Shown here: positions 44,151 to 52,484 of the stretch, piece after piece | Numbering within the stretch: position 1 is the first letter of the stretch | Layout: every line of letters starts with the position of its first letter | Source: Maricaulis sp947259345 | Lineage (GTDB): Bacteria; Pseudomonadota; Alphaproteobacteria; Caulobacterales; Maricaulaceae | Direction of reading: 5' to 3' | Assembly: GCA_965217205.1 (NCBI GenBank) | Contig: OZ244254.1 | Coordinates: 2,108,001 to 2,172,000, forward strand | Length of the DNA stretch: 64,000 nt | Position numbers and translations under genes: made by a program | Notes under the pieces: generated by a model | Seen by the model: the letters and a program-made list of their open reading frames with translations, nothing else | Told to the model about the DNA's origin: nothing | The model's database searches: none

Positions 44151-45557
44151 ATGCGTCTTGTTTTCCGGGCTTTTGCCGGGCTCGCCCTGAGCCTGTGTGC
44201 CGGACTGGCCAGTGCCCAATCGACGCCTGCCCTGCAAGGCGAACTGCACATTCCGGTGCGCTATGAGACGCTCGAGAATGGCCTGCGGGTCGTGCTGGCG
44301 GAGGATCATACCGTGCCGACCGCCACGGTCGCCGTCTATTACGGGGTCGGCTATCGCAATGAGCCGCGCGGCCGCACCGGCTTTGCCCATCTGTTCGAGC
44401 ACGTCTTCTTCGCCGGATCGGAGAACCTGCCGGAATCGGTCTTCTACTACTTCATCTCGGGCATGGGCGGCATCGCCAATGGCTCGACACGGCTGGATTT
44501 CACCAATTATTTCGGCGTGGTTCCGGCCAATGCCCTGGACGCCTTCCTGTGGGCCGAGGCCGATCGCATGGCGGCGCCAACGATCAATGCGCAAATCTTC
44601 CAGCGCGAGCGCGACGTCGTCCGCAATGAGATATTCGTCAATGTCCAGAACCAGGCCTATGGCGACTGGACCTGGATCGACCTGCCCATGGTGGCCAATG
44701 AGAATTGGCACAATGCCCATAATTTCTATGGCGATCTGAGCGATCTCGACGCAGCCACGGTCGAGGAGGCGCGCGCTTTCTTCGAGCAGTACTACACGCC
44801 GCGCAACGCGGTCCTGGTTGTTGCCGGCAGTTTCGATACCGACGACACGCTGGCTACGATCCAACAGTATTTCGGCGATATTCCTACCGGACCCGAACTG
44901 CCGGAAATCGACGTCTCCGAACCGCCCCAGACAGAAGAAAAAAGGGCGGAGATGACCGATCCTCTGGCCACCGAGCCGGGGCTGGCCATCGCCTATCACA
45001 TGCCCGAACGCGGCACGCCGGACTATTTCGCCATGATCCTGATCGACCAGATCCTGGTGCGCGGCGGCGATGCCCGCCTCCGCCAACGCCTGGTCGACGA
45101 GCTCGGCTACGGCACCCAGATTTCCGGCGGAATCAATCTACTGGGCAATGTGTTCAATTATGACGGTCCGATGCTGTGGACCGCCAGCATCATCCATGAT
45201 GATGCGGTGGGGTCGGATCAGGTCCGAACCGATTTTGATCAGGTGATCGACACTCTGCGCACCACCCGGGTGAGCCGTCAGGAGCTCGCTGCAGCGCGCA
45301 GCAAGTTTCTCACCGAATTCTATTCCAGCCTCGACTACTCCACCCGCTTCGGCGTAGTCGATCTCTTGGCAAGCTTTGCGCTGTTCGACGACGATCCAAG
45401 CCGTATCAACCGGATCGAGGACGGCTTTGAGCAGGTGACCCCGGAGCTGATCCAGCGCACCGCACAGACCTGGCTGAGGCCGCAGAACCGGACCGTCCTG
45501 GAGTTGCGTCCTGGCGGCGTTGACGCGGCGACACCGGCAACCGAAGAGGCCGATTGA
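44151..45557 (+). CDS. M16 zinc peptidase, catalytic-type subunit, pair 1
   Basis: 468 residues (ATG at 44142 is an alternative). Signal peptide to about GLASA-QS. The inverted zinc motif is H80-LFE83-H84 in GFAHLFEHVFFAG, with the third ligand in VVRNEIFVN. Such proteins act as periplasmic peptidases with an inactive partner. Its stop overlaps the next M16 gene (TGATG), so the two are coupled. Closely resembles the A2 copy at 47062. Confidence 0.9.
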   Translation: MRLVFRAFAGLALSLCAGLASAQSTPALQGELHIPVRYETLENGLRVVLAEDHTVPTATVAVYYGVGYRNEPRGRTGFAHLFEHVFFAGSENLPESVFYYFISGMGGIANGSTRLDFTNYFGVVPANALDAFLWAEADRMAAPTINAQIFQRERDVVRNEIFVNVQNQAYGDWTWIDLPMVANENWHNAHNFYGDLSDLDAATVEEARAFFEQYYTPRNAVLVVAGSFDTDDTLATIQQYFGDIPTGPELPEIDVSEPPQTEEKRAEMTDPLATEPGLAIAYHMPERGTPDYFAMILIDQILVRGGDARLRQRLVDELGYGTQISGGINLLGNVFNYDGPMLWTASIIHDDAVGSDQVRTDFDQVIDTLRTTRVSRQELAAARSKFLTEFYSSLDYSTRFGVVDLLASFALFDDDPSRINRIEDGFEQVTPELIQRTAQTWLRPQNRTVLELRPGGVDAATPATEEAD

Positions 45558-46972
45558 TGGTGCGCGTCCTCCTCCTCGCCGCCTTCGTCGCGCTGCTGTC
45601 CGCATTGGCCAGCTTGGCGGCCGTGGCCGATGAGCCGGGCCGCGGCCCGCGACCACCTGCGCCCGGTGAGCCCATTCCCTTTGAACTCCCCGCCAGCCAG
45701 ACCCTGACCCTGGAGAATGGTCTGACCGTCACCTTCGTGCCCTGGGGCATGACACCGACGATGGATGTGATCGTCTCGGTACGGGCGGGCAATATCGATG
45801 ATGGTGAGCAGACCTGGATCGCCGACCTGACGGCCGCCATGATGGAGGAGGGCTTCGCGGGCCTGGACCGGGCCGAGATCGGGGCCCGTTTCGGGGCGAT
45901 GGGCGGCTCGCTCAATACGACCGTCACCCAGTCCAGTACGCTGATGGGCAGCTATGTCCTGGCCGAGCATGGCGAAGCGGCGCTGCATCTGATCGCCGAC
46001 GCTGTGCGCCGGCCCGACTTCCCGGCCGAGGCGCTCGAGCGCATCCGCTCCGGCATGTCACGCGACATTGAAAGACGCCGCACGGAACCGGGAACCCAAG
46101 CCTTTGTCACGGCCTTCCATTCCCTTTTCCCGGAAGGTCATCCTTATCATTTCGGTCTGCCGCGGCCGGGCCAGATCGACCGCTATTCGGTCGAGGATGT
46201 TCGCGATTTTCACGCCCGCCATTTCAGCGCCGGGCGAACCCATCTCTACATCGCCGGCCGTTTTGATGTGCAGGAGATGGAGGCCGCTGTGCGCGACGCC
46301 TTCGGTGACTGGCCGCGCGGTGCCCCGGATGCCGCCCCGCAAGCGGTGCCGGCACGTGGCCCGGTCGTCCACCTCGTGAACCGCCCTGGCGCGCCACAAA
46401 GCACGGTTCACCTTGTCTACCCGGTCGGCAGCGTGATCTCGAAGGATGCCACTGCGATCTCGATCATGGATGCGGCACTGGGCGGCGCCATCGCCTCGCG
46501 TATGCGCGAGGCCGGCTGGTCCTACTCGCCGACCAGCTTCGTGCAATGGACCCGTGGCGGCGGCATGTGGACCTATACCGATGATATCGACACACCGCGC
46601 ACCCTGCTCGCCCTGACCGCGGTCTTCGACACCATCGGGTCGCTGCGCCAGTACGACTGGGACATGGAGAGCACGCGCCGCTGGCTCGCGAGCCGTTTCG
46701 TGATGTCGGCGGGATCATCCTACGGCCTGCTGGAACATCTCGGCTTGAGGGACAGTTTCGGTCTCGATCACGATTATCTGGACCAGCGTGTCCAGACCCT
46801 GATGGGCACCAGCGATCGCGAAGTGAGCGCCATCGCCCGGGCCTATCTGCGCGATGACCGCTTCACCCTCGTTATCGTCGGCGATCTGGACCGGATCGAG
46901 GATGATATCCGCGGCATGCCCAGCCTGCGCCTGGCCGATATTGTCCGCCACGAGGCCGCCCCGACGGATTAA
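45557..46972 (+). CDS. M16 peptidase, non-catalytic partner, pair 1
   Basis: 471 residues. Signal peptide (to about AAVADE), M16 fold with the FELPASQTLTLENGLTVTFVPWG start and the REAGWSYSPTSF block. The HxxEH zinc motif is absent: at its place is WIADLTAAMMEEG. The protein should therefore be a structural or substrate-binding partner of the preceding gene, as in M16B heterodimers. Two upstream codons (TTG) are ignored in favour of the ATG at 45557. Confidence 0.88.
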   Translation: MVRVLLLAAFVALLSALASLAAVADEPGRGPRPPAPGEPIPFELPASQTLTLENGLTVTFVPWGMTPTMDVIVSVRAGNIDDGEQTWIADLTAAMMEEGFAGLDRAEIGARFGAMGGSLNTTVTQSSTLMGSYVLAEHGEAALHLIADAVRRPDFPAEALERIRSGMSRDIERRRTEPGTQAFVTAFHSLFPEGHPYHFGLPRPGQIDRYSVEDVRDFHARHFSAGRTHLYIAGRFDVQEMEAAVRDAFGDWPRGAPDAAPQAVPARGPVVHLVNRPGAPQSTVHLVYPVGSVISKDATAISIMDAALGGAIASRMREAGWSYSPTSFVQWTRGGGMWTYTDDIDTPRTLLALTAVFDTIGSLRQYDWDMESTRRWLASRFVMSAGSSYGLLEHLGLRDSFGLDHDYLDQRVQTLMGTSDREVSAIARAYLRDDRFTLVIVGDLDRIEDDIRGMPSLRLADIVRHEAAPTD

Positions 46973-47061
46973 ATCTTCGTCATGACAGTTTGACCCGCTC
47001 GAGCGGGAGGGCTTTGATACAGTCTTCCAACACGGCTATTGCAGTCACGAGCGGGGATATC

Positions 47062-48492
47062 ATGAAAGTTTACAGAGGCTTGGCGACCGGATTCGGCGCA
47101 CTCCTCCTGGCGGCCTGCCAGCCGGCGAGCGCGCCGGATGACACGGCATCAACCGATACGGCACCGGCAAACATGGCCGAGACCAGCCTCTCGACCGATT
47201 TCACCGTCGATGTCAGCTATCACGAGCTCGACAATGGGCTGCGTGTTGTCCTGTCCGAGGATGACAGCGTGCCGACCGCGACCGTGGCTGTCTATTACGG
47301 CGTCGGTTTCCGCAATGAGCCGCGCGGCCGTACCGGTTTTGCGCATCTGTTCGAACACCTGATGTTCGCCGGGTCGGAAAATCTGCCACATGGCGCCTTC
47401 GACACGCTGATCTACGGGTCCGGGGGCGTGAATAATGGCTCCACCCGCTATGACTTCACCAATTACTATGAGGTCGTGCCCTCCAATGCCCTGACAGCGG
47501 TGCTGTGGGCCGAGGCTGACCGCATGCGGGCGCCCAATTTGGACGAAGCCCAGCTCGACAATCAGCGCGAGGTCGTGCGCAATGAGGTCTTCGTCAATGT
47601 GATCAACCAGCCCTATGGCGGCTGGATCTGGATCGACCTGCCGATGGCGGCCAATGAAAACTGGCACAATTCGCACAATTTCTACGGCGATCTGACCGAT
47701 CTCGACGCCGCCAGCCTGGAAGACGCCCAGGCCTTCTTCGACCAGTTCTACGCCCCCAATAACGCCGTCATCGTGGTCGCCGGCGCCATTGATCGCGACG
47801 AGACGCTGGCGACGATCGAGCAGTATTTCTCCGCCATTCCCGCCGGGGACGCCCTGCCCGAGATCGACACGTCGGAACCGCGCCAGGAAGAAGAGAAATT
47901 CGCCGTTCGCGAAGATGAGCTGGCCAATCAGCCCGCCCTCGCCGTCGGCTATCACATGCCCGAGCGCGGCACGCCGGAATACTACGCCATGATCCTGATC
48001 GACCAATTGCTGGTCCAGGGCGATGACAGCCGCCTCAACCAGTCCCTGGTCAATGAGGAAGGCTTCGCCTCCGGCGTCTTCGGCGGCATCAACCTGCTCG
48101 GCAATGCCTTCAACTATAACGGCCCGATGCTGTGGACGGTCGGCATGATCCACGACAGCGAGTTCACCGTCTCCGACGTCATGACGTCGCTGGATGCCAC
48201 GATTGAAGGCGTGCGCACGGATCTGGTCAGTGAGGCGGATCTGGAACGCGCCCGCACCAAGCTGTTGTCGGATTTCTACGGTACGGTGGACACCGCCACC
48301 CGCTTCGGCCTGGTCGACCTTCTGGCCTCCTTCGCGATGTTTGATGACGACCCCAGCCGGATCAATCGCATCACTGAAGGCTTTGAACAGGTGACGCCCG
48401 AATTGATCCGCGCCACCGCGCAGGACTATCTGCGCCCGACCAATCGCACCGTGCTCGAAGTCCGCCTCGCGGACGAAGACGGCACTGAGTGA
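47062..48492 (+). CDS. M16 zinc peptidase lipoprotein, catalytic-type subunit, pair 2
   Basis: 476 residues. Begins with a lipoprotein leader (lipobox LLAAC, lipidated C19), so membrane anchored. Zinc motif H95-LFE98-H99 (GFAHLFEHLMFAG) and VVRNEVFVN third ligand. Long identical stretches with the A1 gene show recent common descent. Its stop precedes and overlaps the region of the next partner. Confidence 0.9.
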   Translation: MKVYRGLATGFGALLLAACQPASAPDDTASTDTAPANMAETSLSTDFTVDVSYHELDNGLRVVLSEDDSVPTATVAVYYGVGFRNEPRGRTGFAHLFEHLMFAGSENLPHGAFDTLIYGSGGVNNGSTRYDFTNYYEVVPSNALTAVLWAEADRMRAPNLDEAQLDNQREVVRNEVFVNVINQPYGGWIWIDLPMAANENWHNSHNFYGDLTDLDAASLEDAQAFFDQFYAPNNAVIVVAGAIDRDETLATIEQYFSAIPAGDALPEIDTSEPRQEEEKFAVREDELANQPALAVGYHMPERGTPEYYAMILIDQLLVQGDDSRLNQSLVNEEGFASGVFGGINLLGNAFNYNGPMLWTVGMIHDSEFTVSDVMTSLDATIEGVRTDLVSEADLERARTKLLSDFYGTVDTATRFGLVDLLASFAMFDDDPSRINRITEGFEQVTPELIRATAQDYLRPTNRTVLEVRLADEDGTE

Positions 48493-48518
48493 CCAGGACC
48501 CCGGAAGGAATGAGACAG

Positions 48519-49928
48519 ATGACCATTCGACTTTTCCAGGCGGCCCTGTCGGCTGCCAGCCTCGCCCTCCTGCCAAGCCTCGCCCAGGCCCAGCAACCCA
48601 GCGAGCAACCGCCCATCGGTGAACCGGTTCCTTTTGAACTGCCGGAAACCCGTAATTTTACGCTCGATAACGGGCTGGAGGTGACCTTCATCCCCTTCGG
48701 CCTGGCGCCGACGGTGAACCTTTCCCTGCAAGTCCGCGCCGCCAATCTCGATGATGGCGCCCAGACCTTTCTCGCCGACCTGACCGGCGCGATGATGGAG
48801 GAAGGCGCGGGCGGACGCTCGGCTCAAGAGGTCGCTACCGAGATTGCCGCCATGGGTGGCGCGCTCAATGTCGGTGTCGGTCGCCATACGACCAATATCG
48901 GCACGGGCGTGCTCAGCCAGTACGGTCCCGACGCAGTCGCCCTCCTGGCCGATCTCGCCCTGCGTCCGAATTTCGACGAGGCCGAGTTCGAGCGGGTGCG
49001 CGCCAATCTGGTGCGTGATGTGGATGTTCAGCGCGCCCAGCCGGGCTCCATCGCGACCGAAGCCTATCGCCGCATCCTGTTCGGTCCGGACCATCCCTAC
49101 GGCAATACCCTGCCCCGTGAAGAGCAGTTGCGCGGCTATGAGATGGCCGATGTGCAGGCCTTCTACGACGCTCATTACGGCGCCGGCCGGTCACGCCTCT
49201 ATGTCGCTGGTCATTTCGACGAAGCCGCCATGGAAAGCGCTATTCGCGAGGCCTTCGGTGACTGGGCGCGCGGCACGGCCGACACGGCGGCCAGCGCCCC
49301 GGCCAGCGCCGGTCCGATCGTGCAATTGATCGATCGTCCGGGCGCCCCGCAGACCACCATCCGCCTCGGCTTCCCCATCATGGGGATTGGCGATGAGGAC
49401 GCGCCGGCCTTCGAGGTCATGAATGCGCTCCTCGGCGGATCCTTCACCTCACGCCTCACCCGCAATCTGCGCGAGGACAAGGGCTATACCTATTCGCCCG
49501 GATCCGGTGAAACCTGGACGATGGATGGCGGCTTCTGGACCTTCAATGCCGATGTCACCGCCGCCGACACGGCTGCCGCCCTGCGTGAGACCTTCAACGA
49601 GATCACGCGCCTGCAGAACGAGACCCCGCCGGCCGACGAGGCCGGCGGCATGCGAAACTGGCTGGCCGGCATCTTCATCCTGCAGAACGCCTCGACCGGC
49701 GGGCTGATCAACCAGCTCGGCCAGCGCGACCTCTATGGTCTGCCGGATGATTATCTCGACCAGTATGTGCCCAATATCCTCGCCGTCAGCGATGAGGATA
49801 TTTCGGCCATGGCGCGCGAATACCTGCCGCTCGACCAGATGGTTCTGGTCCTTGTCGGTGACCTGTCCGTGATCAGCGAGGACGTCCGCGCCTTGCCGGA
49901 AGTCGCCGCGGCCGAGATCCGGGAATAG
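48519..49928 (+). CDS. M16 peptidase, non-catalytic partner, pair 2
   Basis: 469 residues from the ATG at 48519, chosen for the AAGGA 9 nt upstream; ATG at 48510 and GTG at 48489 are also in frame. Signal peptide (to about LAQA-QQ). Lacks HxxEH (FLADLTGAMMEEG instead) but keeps the NLREDKGYTYSPGSGE block typical of the partner subunit. Counterpart of the 45557 gene. Confidence 0.9.
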   Translation: MTIRLFQAALSAASLALLPSLAQAQQPSEQPPIGEPVPFELPETRNFTLDNGLEVTFIPFGLAPTVNLSLQVRAANLDDGAQTFLADLTGAMMEEGAGGRSAQEVATEIAAMGGALNVGVGRHTTNIGTGVLSQYGPDAVALLADLALRPNFDEAEFERVRANLVRDVDVQRAQPGSIATEAYRRILFGPDHPYGNTLPREEQLRGYEMADVQAFYDAHYGAGRSRLYVAGHFDEAAMESAIREAFGDWARGTADTAASAPASAGPIVQLIDRPGAPQTTIRLGFPIMGIGDEDAPAFEVMNALLGGSFTSRLTRNLREDKGYTYSPGSGETWTMDGGFWTFNADVTAADTAAALRETFNEITRLQNETPPADEAGGMRNWLAGIFILQNASTGGLINQLGQRDLYGLPDDYLDQYVPNILAVSDEDISAMAREYLPLDQMVLVLVGDLSVISEDVRALPEVAAAEIRE

Positions 49929-49941
49929 GCGGAGCCGATTG

Positions 49942-49986
49942 GGGGACAGGTAGAATTAGCGCCACGCGTTCATTCTACCTGTCCCC
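49942..49986. repeat. REP-like palindrome, copy 1
   Basis: 15-bp perfect arms (GGGGACAGGTAGAAT at 49942-49956 against 49972-49986) with a 15-nt loop. It ends 3 bp before the stop of the minus-strand VOC gene. Nearly the same sequence recurs at 56866-56938 behind another minus-strand gene. Confidence 0.85.
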
Positions 49987-49989
49987 ATT

Positions 49990-50358
49990 TCACTCGATAT
50001 CCTGCGCGAACATGATGCGGTGACCGTCCGGCGTCCTGACGCCAAACTCGCGCATGCCCCAAGGCTGGTCGGTCGGCGGGAAAAGAATGTCGACCCCGGG
50101 CCCGGCAATCTCGTCATGGAAGGCCTTCACATCCTCCAGCTCGACATAGGCGAAAAACTGGTGGTCCCCCAGCTTCGCGGGCGGGATGGCATCAACACAA
50201 TGACCGATCCGCAGATAGCAATTATCGCGGCGCAGGAAGGCCCAGCCCTCCACCTCGATCCAGTGTTCAAAGCCCAGCTTTTCAACCCACCAGCGCGCGG
50301 TGGACTCCAGGTCATTGACCGCCAGAACATAGGTGGATCGTGTCACGCGTGTCGTCAT
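49990..50358 (-). CDS. VOC (glyoxalase/bleomycin resistance-like) protein
   Basis: 122 residues with the ATG at 50358, preceded by AAAGGAG. One vicinal-oxygen-chelate fold: STYVLAVNDLESTARWWVEKLGF, then FFAYVELEDVKAFHDEIAGPGVDI and GVRTPDGHRIMFAQD. The metal ligands and reaction are not assignable from sequence. The longer frame to 50403 is unlikely. Confidence 0.85.
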   Translation of the reverse strand: MTTRVTRSTYVLAVNDLESTARWWVEKLGFEHWIEVEGWAFLRRDNCYLRIGHCVDAIPPAKLGDHQFFAYVELEDVKAFHDEIAGPGVDILFPPTDQPWGMREFGVRTPDGHRIMFAQDIE

Positions 50359-50432
50359 GGCTTGCTCCTTTGGCCCGAGCCGCCTAACCGGAGGGTCCGG
50401 CATACCGTCCGGCCATTCTGACAGGAAGCATC

Positions 50433-51092
50433 ATGACGGGCACCCCCCGGCTCGACGATCCGCACGCTTTCATCCGGCAGACCTGCGCCCTGATGGCCCC
50501 GCCCCTGGTGCCGGAGGTCTCGCTCCATTTGGCCGTCGAGACGGTGGCCATCTGGGAACAGACGGAGGAAGCGCTGGGCGAAATGGGCCTGCCACCGCCC
50601 TTCTGGGCCTTTGCCTGGGCCGGCGGACAGGCACTCGCCCGCTATTGCCTCGACAATCCCGACATCGTCGCCGGCAAGCGCGTTTTGGACTTTGCCGCCG
50701 GGGGGGCCGTGTCCGGCATCGCTGCCAAGAAGGCCGGTGCCAGCTCGGTCGAGGCCTGCGAGCTGGACGCGTTTGCCATCGCCGCGATCGAGAGCAATGC
50801 GGCGGCCAACGGGGTCGCGCTGACGGCCCGGCTGGATGATCTGGTCGGCACGGATGAGGGCTGGGATGCAATCCTCGCCGGCGATGTCTTCTACGAAGCA
50901 GAGCCGGCGCGCCTGATCGGGGGCTGGCTGGAGACGCTCAACACGCGCGGTGCGACCGTGCTGATCGGCGATCCCGGCCGTTCCTTTCTGCCCCAGGACA
51001 AGCTCGAGCGTCTGGCCGAATACACCGTCCCGGTCACGCGGGACCTCGAGGACCGCGAAGTCCGGCAGGCCAAGGTCTGGCGCTATCTCTGA
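50433..51092 (+). CDS. class I SAM methyltransferase (ETF-beta/PrmA-like)
   Basis: 219 residues. FWAFAWAGGQALARYCLDNP, then VLDFAAGGAVSGIAAKKAG (SAM motif I) and VEACELDAFAIAAIESNAAANGV match the METTL20/ETFB lysine methyltransferase group and PrmA relatives. The substrate is unproven. AGGAAG precedes the ATG. Flanked by the VOC gene on the other strand and a MarR gene downstream. Confidence 0.8.
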   Translation: MTGTPRLDDPHAFIRQTCALMAPPLVPEVSLHLAVETVAIWEQTEEALGEMGLPPPFWAFAWAGGQALARYCLDNPDIVAGKRVLDFAAGGAVSGIAAKKAGASSVEACELDAFAIAAIESNAAANGVALTARLDDLVGTDEGWDAILAGDVFYEAEPARLIGGWLETLNTRGATVLIGDPGRSFLPQDKLERLAEYTVPVTRDLEDREVRQAKVWRYL

Positions 51093-51129
51093 CATTCCCC
51101 CCGCCTGAAGAATCAAACCAGTATGAAGC

Positions 51130-51561
51130 ATGGCCCGCGCTCGCGCCGTTGACCGGCGATTATTCCTCCTGCTCGAGATTGCCGCCCGGAAACTCAACCG
51201 GGATGCCGATGCTCGCCTGAAATCTGTCGCCGGCGTGACCTCGGCCCAGGCGGCCGTACTTTTCCTGCTGGGGCGCCGCGGCGAACGGCGCATGGGCGAT
51301 ATCGGCGAGACGCTTTCGCTTCATCCGCCGGCTGTCACCGGACTGGTCAACCGCATGGAAGCGCTGGGCCTGGTCACCAAGACCGTCTCCGCCAGTGACA
51401 AGCGCTCGGCCGTTGTTTCGCTGACCGAGAAGGGCCGGGCCCTCGGCGATACGGCCGATCACATCCTGCGCGATCTCAATACCGAGCTGGAAGCGCGCCT
51501 GGGGGAGGATGACAGCGACATGCTGCACCGCGTCCTGACCCGCCTCGCGGTCGATATCTGA
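51130..51561 (+). CDS. MarR family regulator
   Basis: 143 residues. Winged helix with RMGDIGETLSLHPPAVTGLVNRMEALGLVTKTVSASDKRSAVVSLTEKGRALG. It stands 37 bp after the methyltransferase gene and about 107 bp before an enoyl-CoA hydratase family gene, which it may control. Ligand unknown. Confidence 0.83.
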   Translation: MARARAVDRRLFLLLEIAARKLNRDADARLKSVAGVTSAQAAVLFLLGRRGERRMGDIGETLSLHPPAVTGLVNRMEALGLVTKTVSASDKRSAVVSLTEKGRALGDTADHILRDLNTELEARLGEDDSDMLHRVLTRLAVDI

Positions 51562-51668
51562 CAACAGGGCCGACCCGGCCAGATTGACGTTTACGTCAAC
51601 TGATTCAGGGTGTTCAGCCGCCCCGCTTTTGCTCTAGGCTCCCGCAAAACATCACAAGGGAGGCTCGC

Positions 51669-52445
51669 GTGAGCGAACTGGTTTTGGTCGAGACTGCGGA
51701 TCGTATCCGCACCATCCGTTTCAATCGTCCTGAGAAAAAGAATGCTCTCACCCAGGACATGTACACCGCCGCCGCCATGGCTCTGGAAACAGCCGACGCA
51801 GACCCGTCGGTCCGCGTCAGCATCCTGACCGGCGCCGAGGGCGTCTTCACAGCCGGCAATGACATTGTCGACTTCACCCAGCGCCCGCCGGAATTCGGTG
51901 AGCACGATACGCCGCCGGTGCGACGTTTCATGATGGCGCTGCTGAAGGCCGAGAAGCCGGTCATCGCCGCCGTGGACGGCCTGGCCATCGGCATCGGTGT
52001 CACCCTGCTCCTGCACTGCGACCTCGTGGTCGCCTCCGACCGGGCCGTCTTCAAGACGCCTTTCGTCGATCTCGCCCTCGCGCCGGAATACGCCTCCTCC
52101 CAGCTCATGCCGCGTATTTTCGGCCATGCCGTCGCCGCCGAACTCCTCCTGCTGGGCGACACCTGGGATTCCAATCGCGCCCGCGAGACCGGCCTGGTCA
52201 ATCGCGTCACCGAGCCCGCCAAAATGGAAGAAACCGCACGTTTCATGGCCGCGATCCTGGCCGCCAAGGCGCCGAGCTCGCTGAAGGCTTCCAAGGCGCT
52301 GATGCGCACGCCGGCCGAGAGCATCGAGGCCCGCATGGACCGCGAGAACGCCATCTTCGCCTCGCAACTGCAATCGCCGGAATTTGCCGAAGCGGCCGCG
52401 GCCTTCCTGGAGCGCCGCGCTCCGGATTTCGACAAATTGGGCTGA
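51669..52445 (+). CDS. enoyl-CoA hydratase/isomerase family protein
   Basis: 258 residues, crotonase fold. Oxyanion-hole segments ILTGAEGVFTAGNDIVDFT and IAAVDGLAIGIGVTLLLHCDLVVAS are present; PFVDLALAPEYASSQLMPRIFGHAVAAELLLLG carries one acidic residue in the active-site position usual for enoyl-CoA isomerase-like members. GTG start at 51669. Exact reaction unresolved. Confidence 0.87.
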   Translation: MSELVLVETADRIRTIRFNRPEKKNALTQDMYTAAAMALETADADPSVRVSILTGAEGVFTAGNDIVDFTQRPPEFGEHDTPPVRRFMMALLKAEKPVIAAVDGLAIGIGVTLLLHCDLVVASDRAVFKTPFVDLALAPEYASSQLMPRIFGHAVAAELLLLGDTWDSNRARETGLVNRVTEPAKMEETARFMAAILAAKAPSSLKASKALMRTPAESIEARMDRENAIFASQLQSPEFAEAAAAFLERRAPDFDKLG

Positions 52446-52484
52446 TCAGGCCAGACTGCACGCGGGGATTTCAGGGGAAACATC

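Noticed and set aside
47149..48576. Minus-strand frame of 475 residues antisense to the A2 M16 gene
   Set aside because: Same kind of mirror frame; the M16 gene has signal, lipobox and zinc motif.
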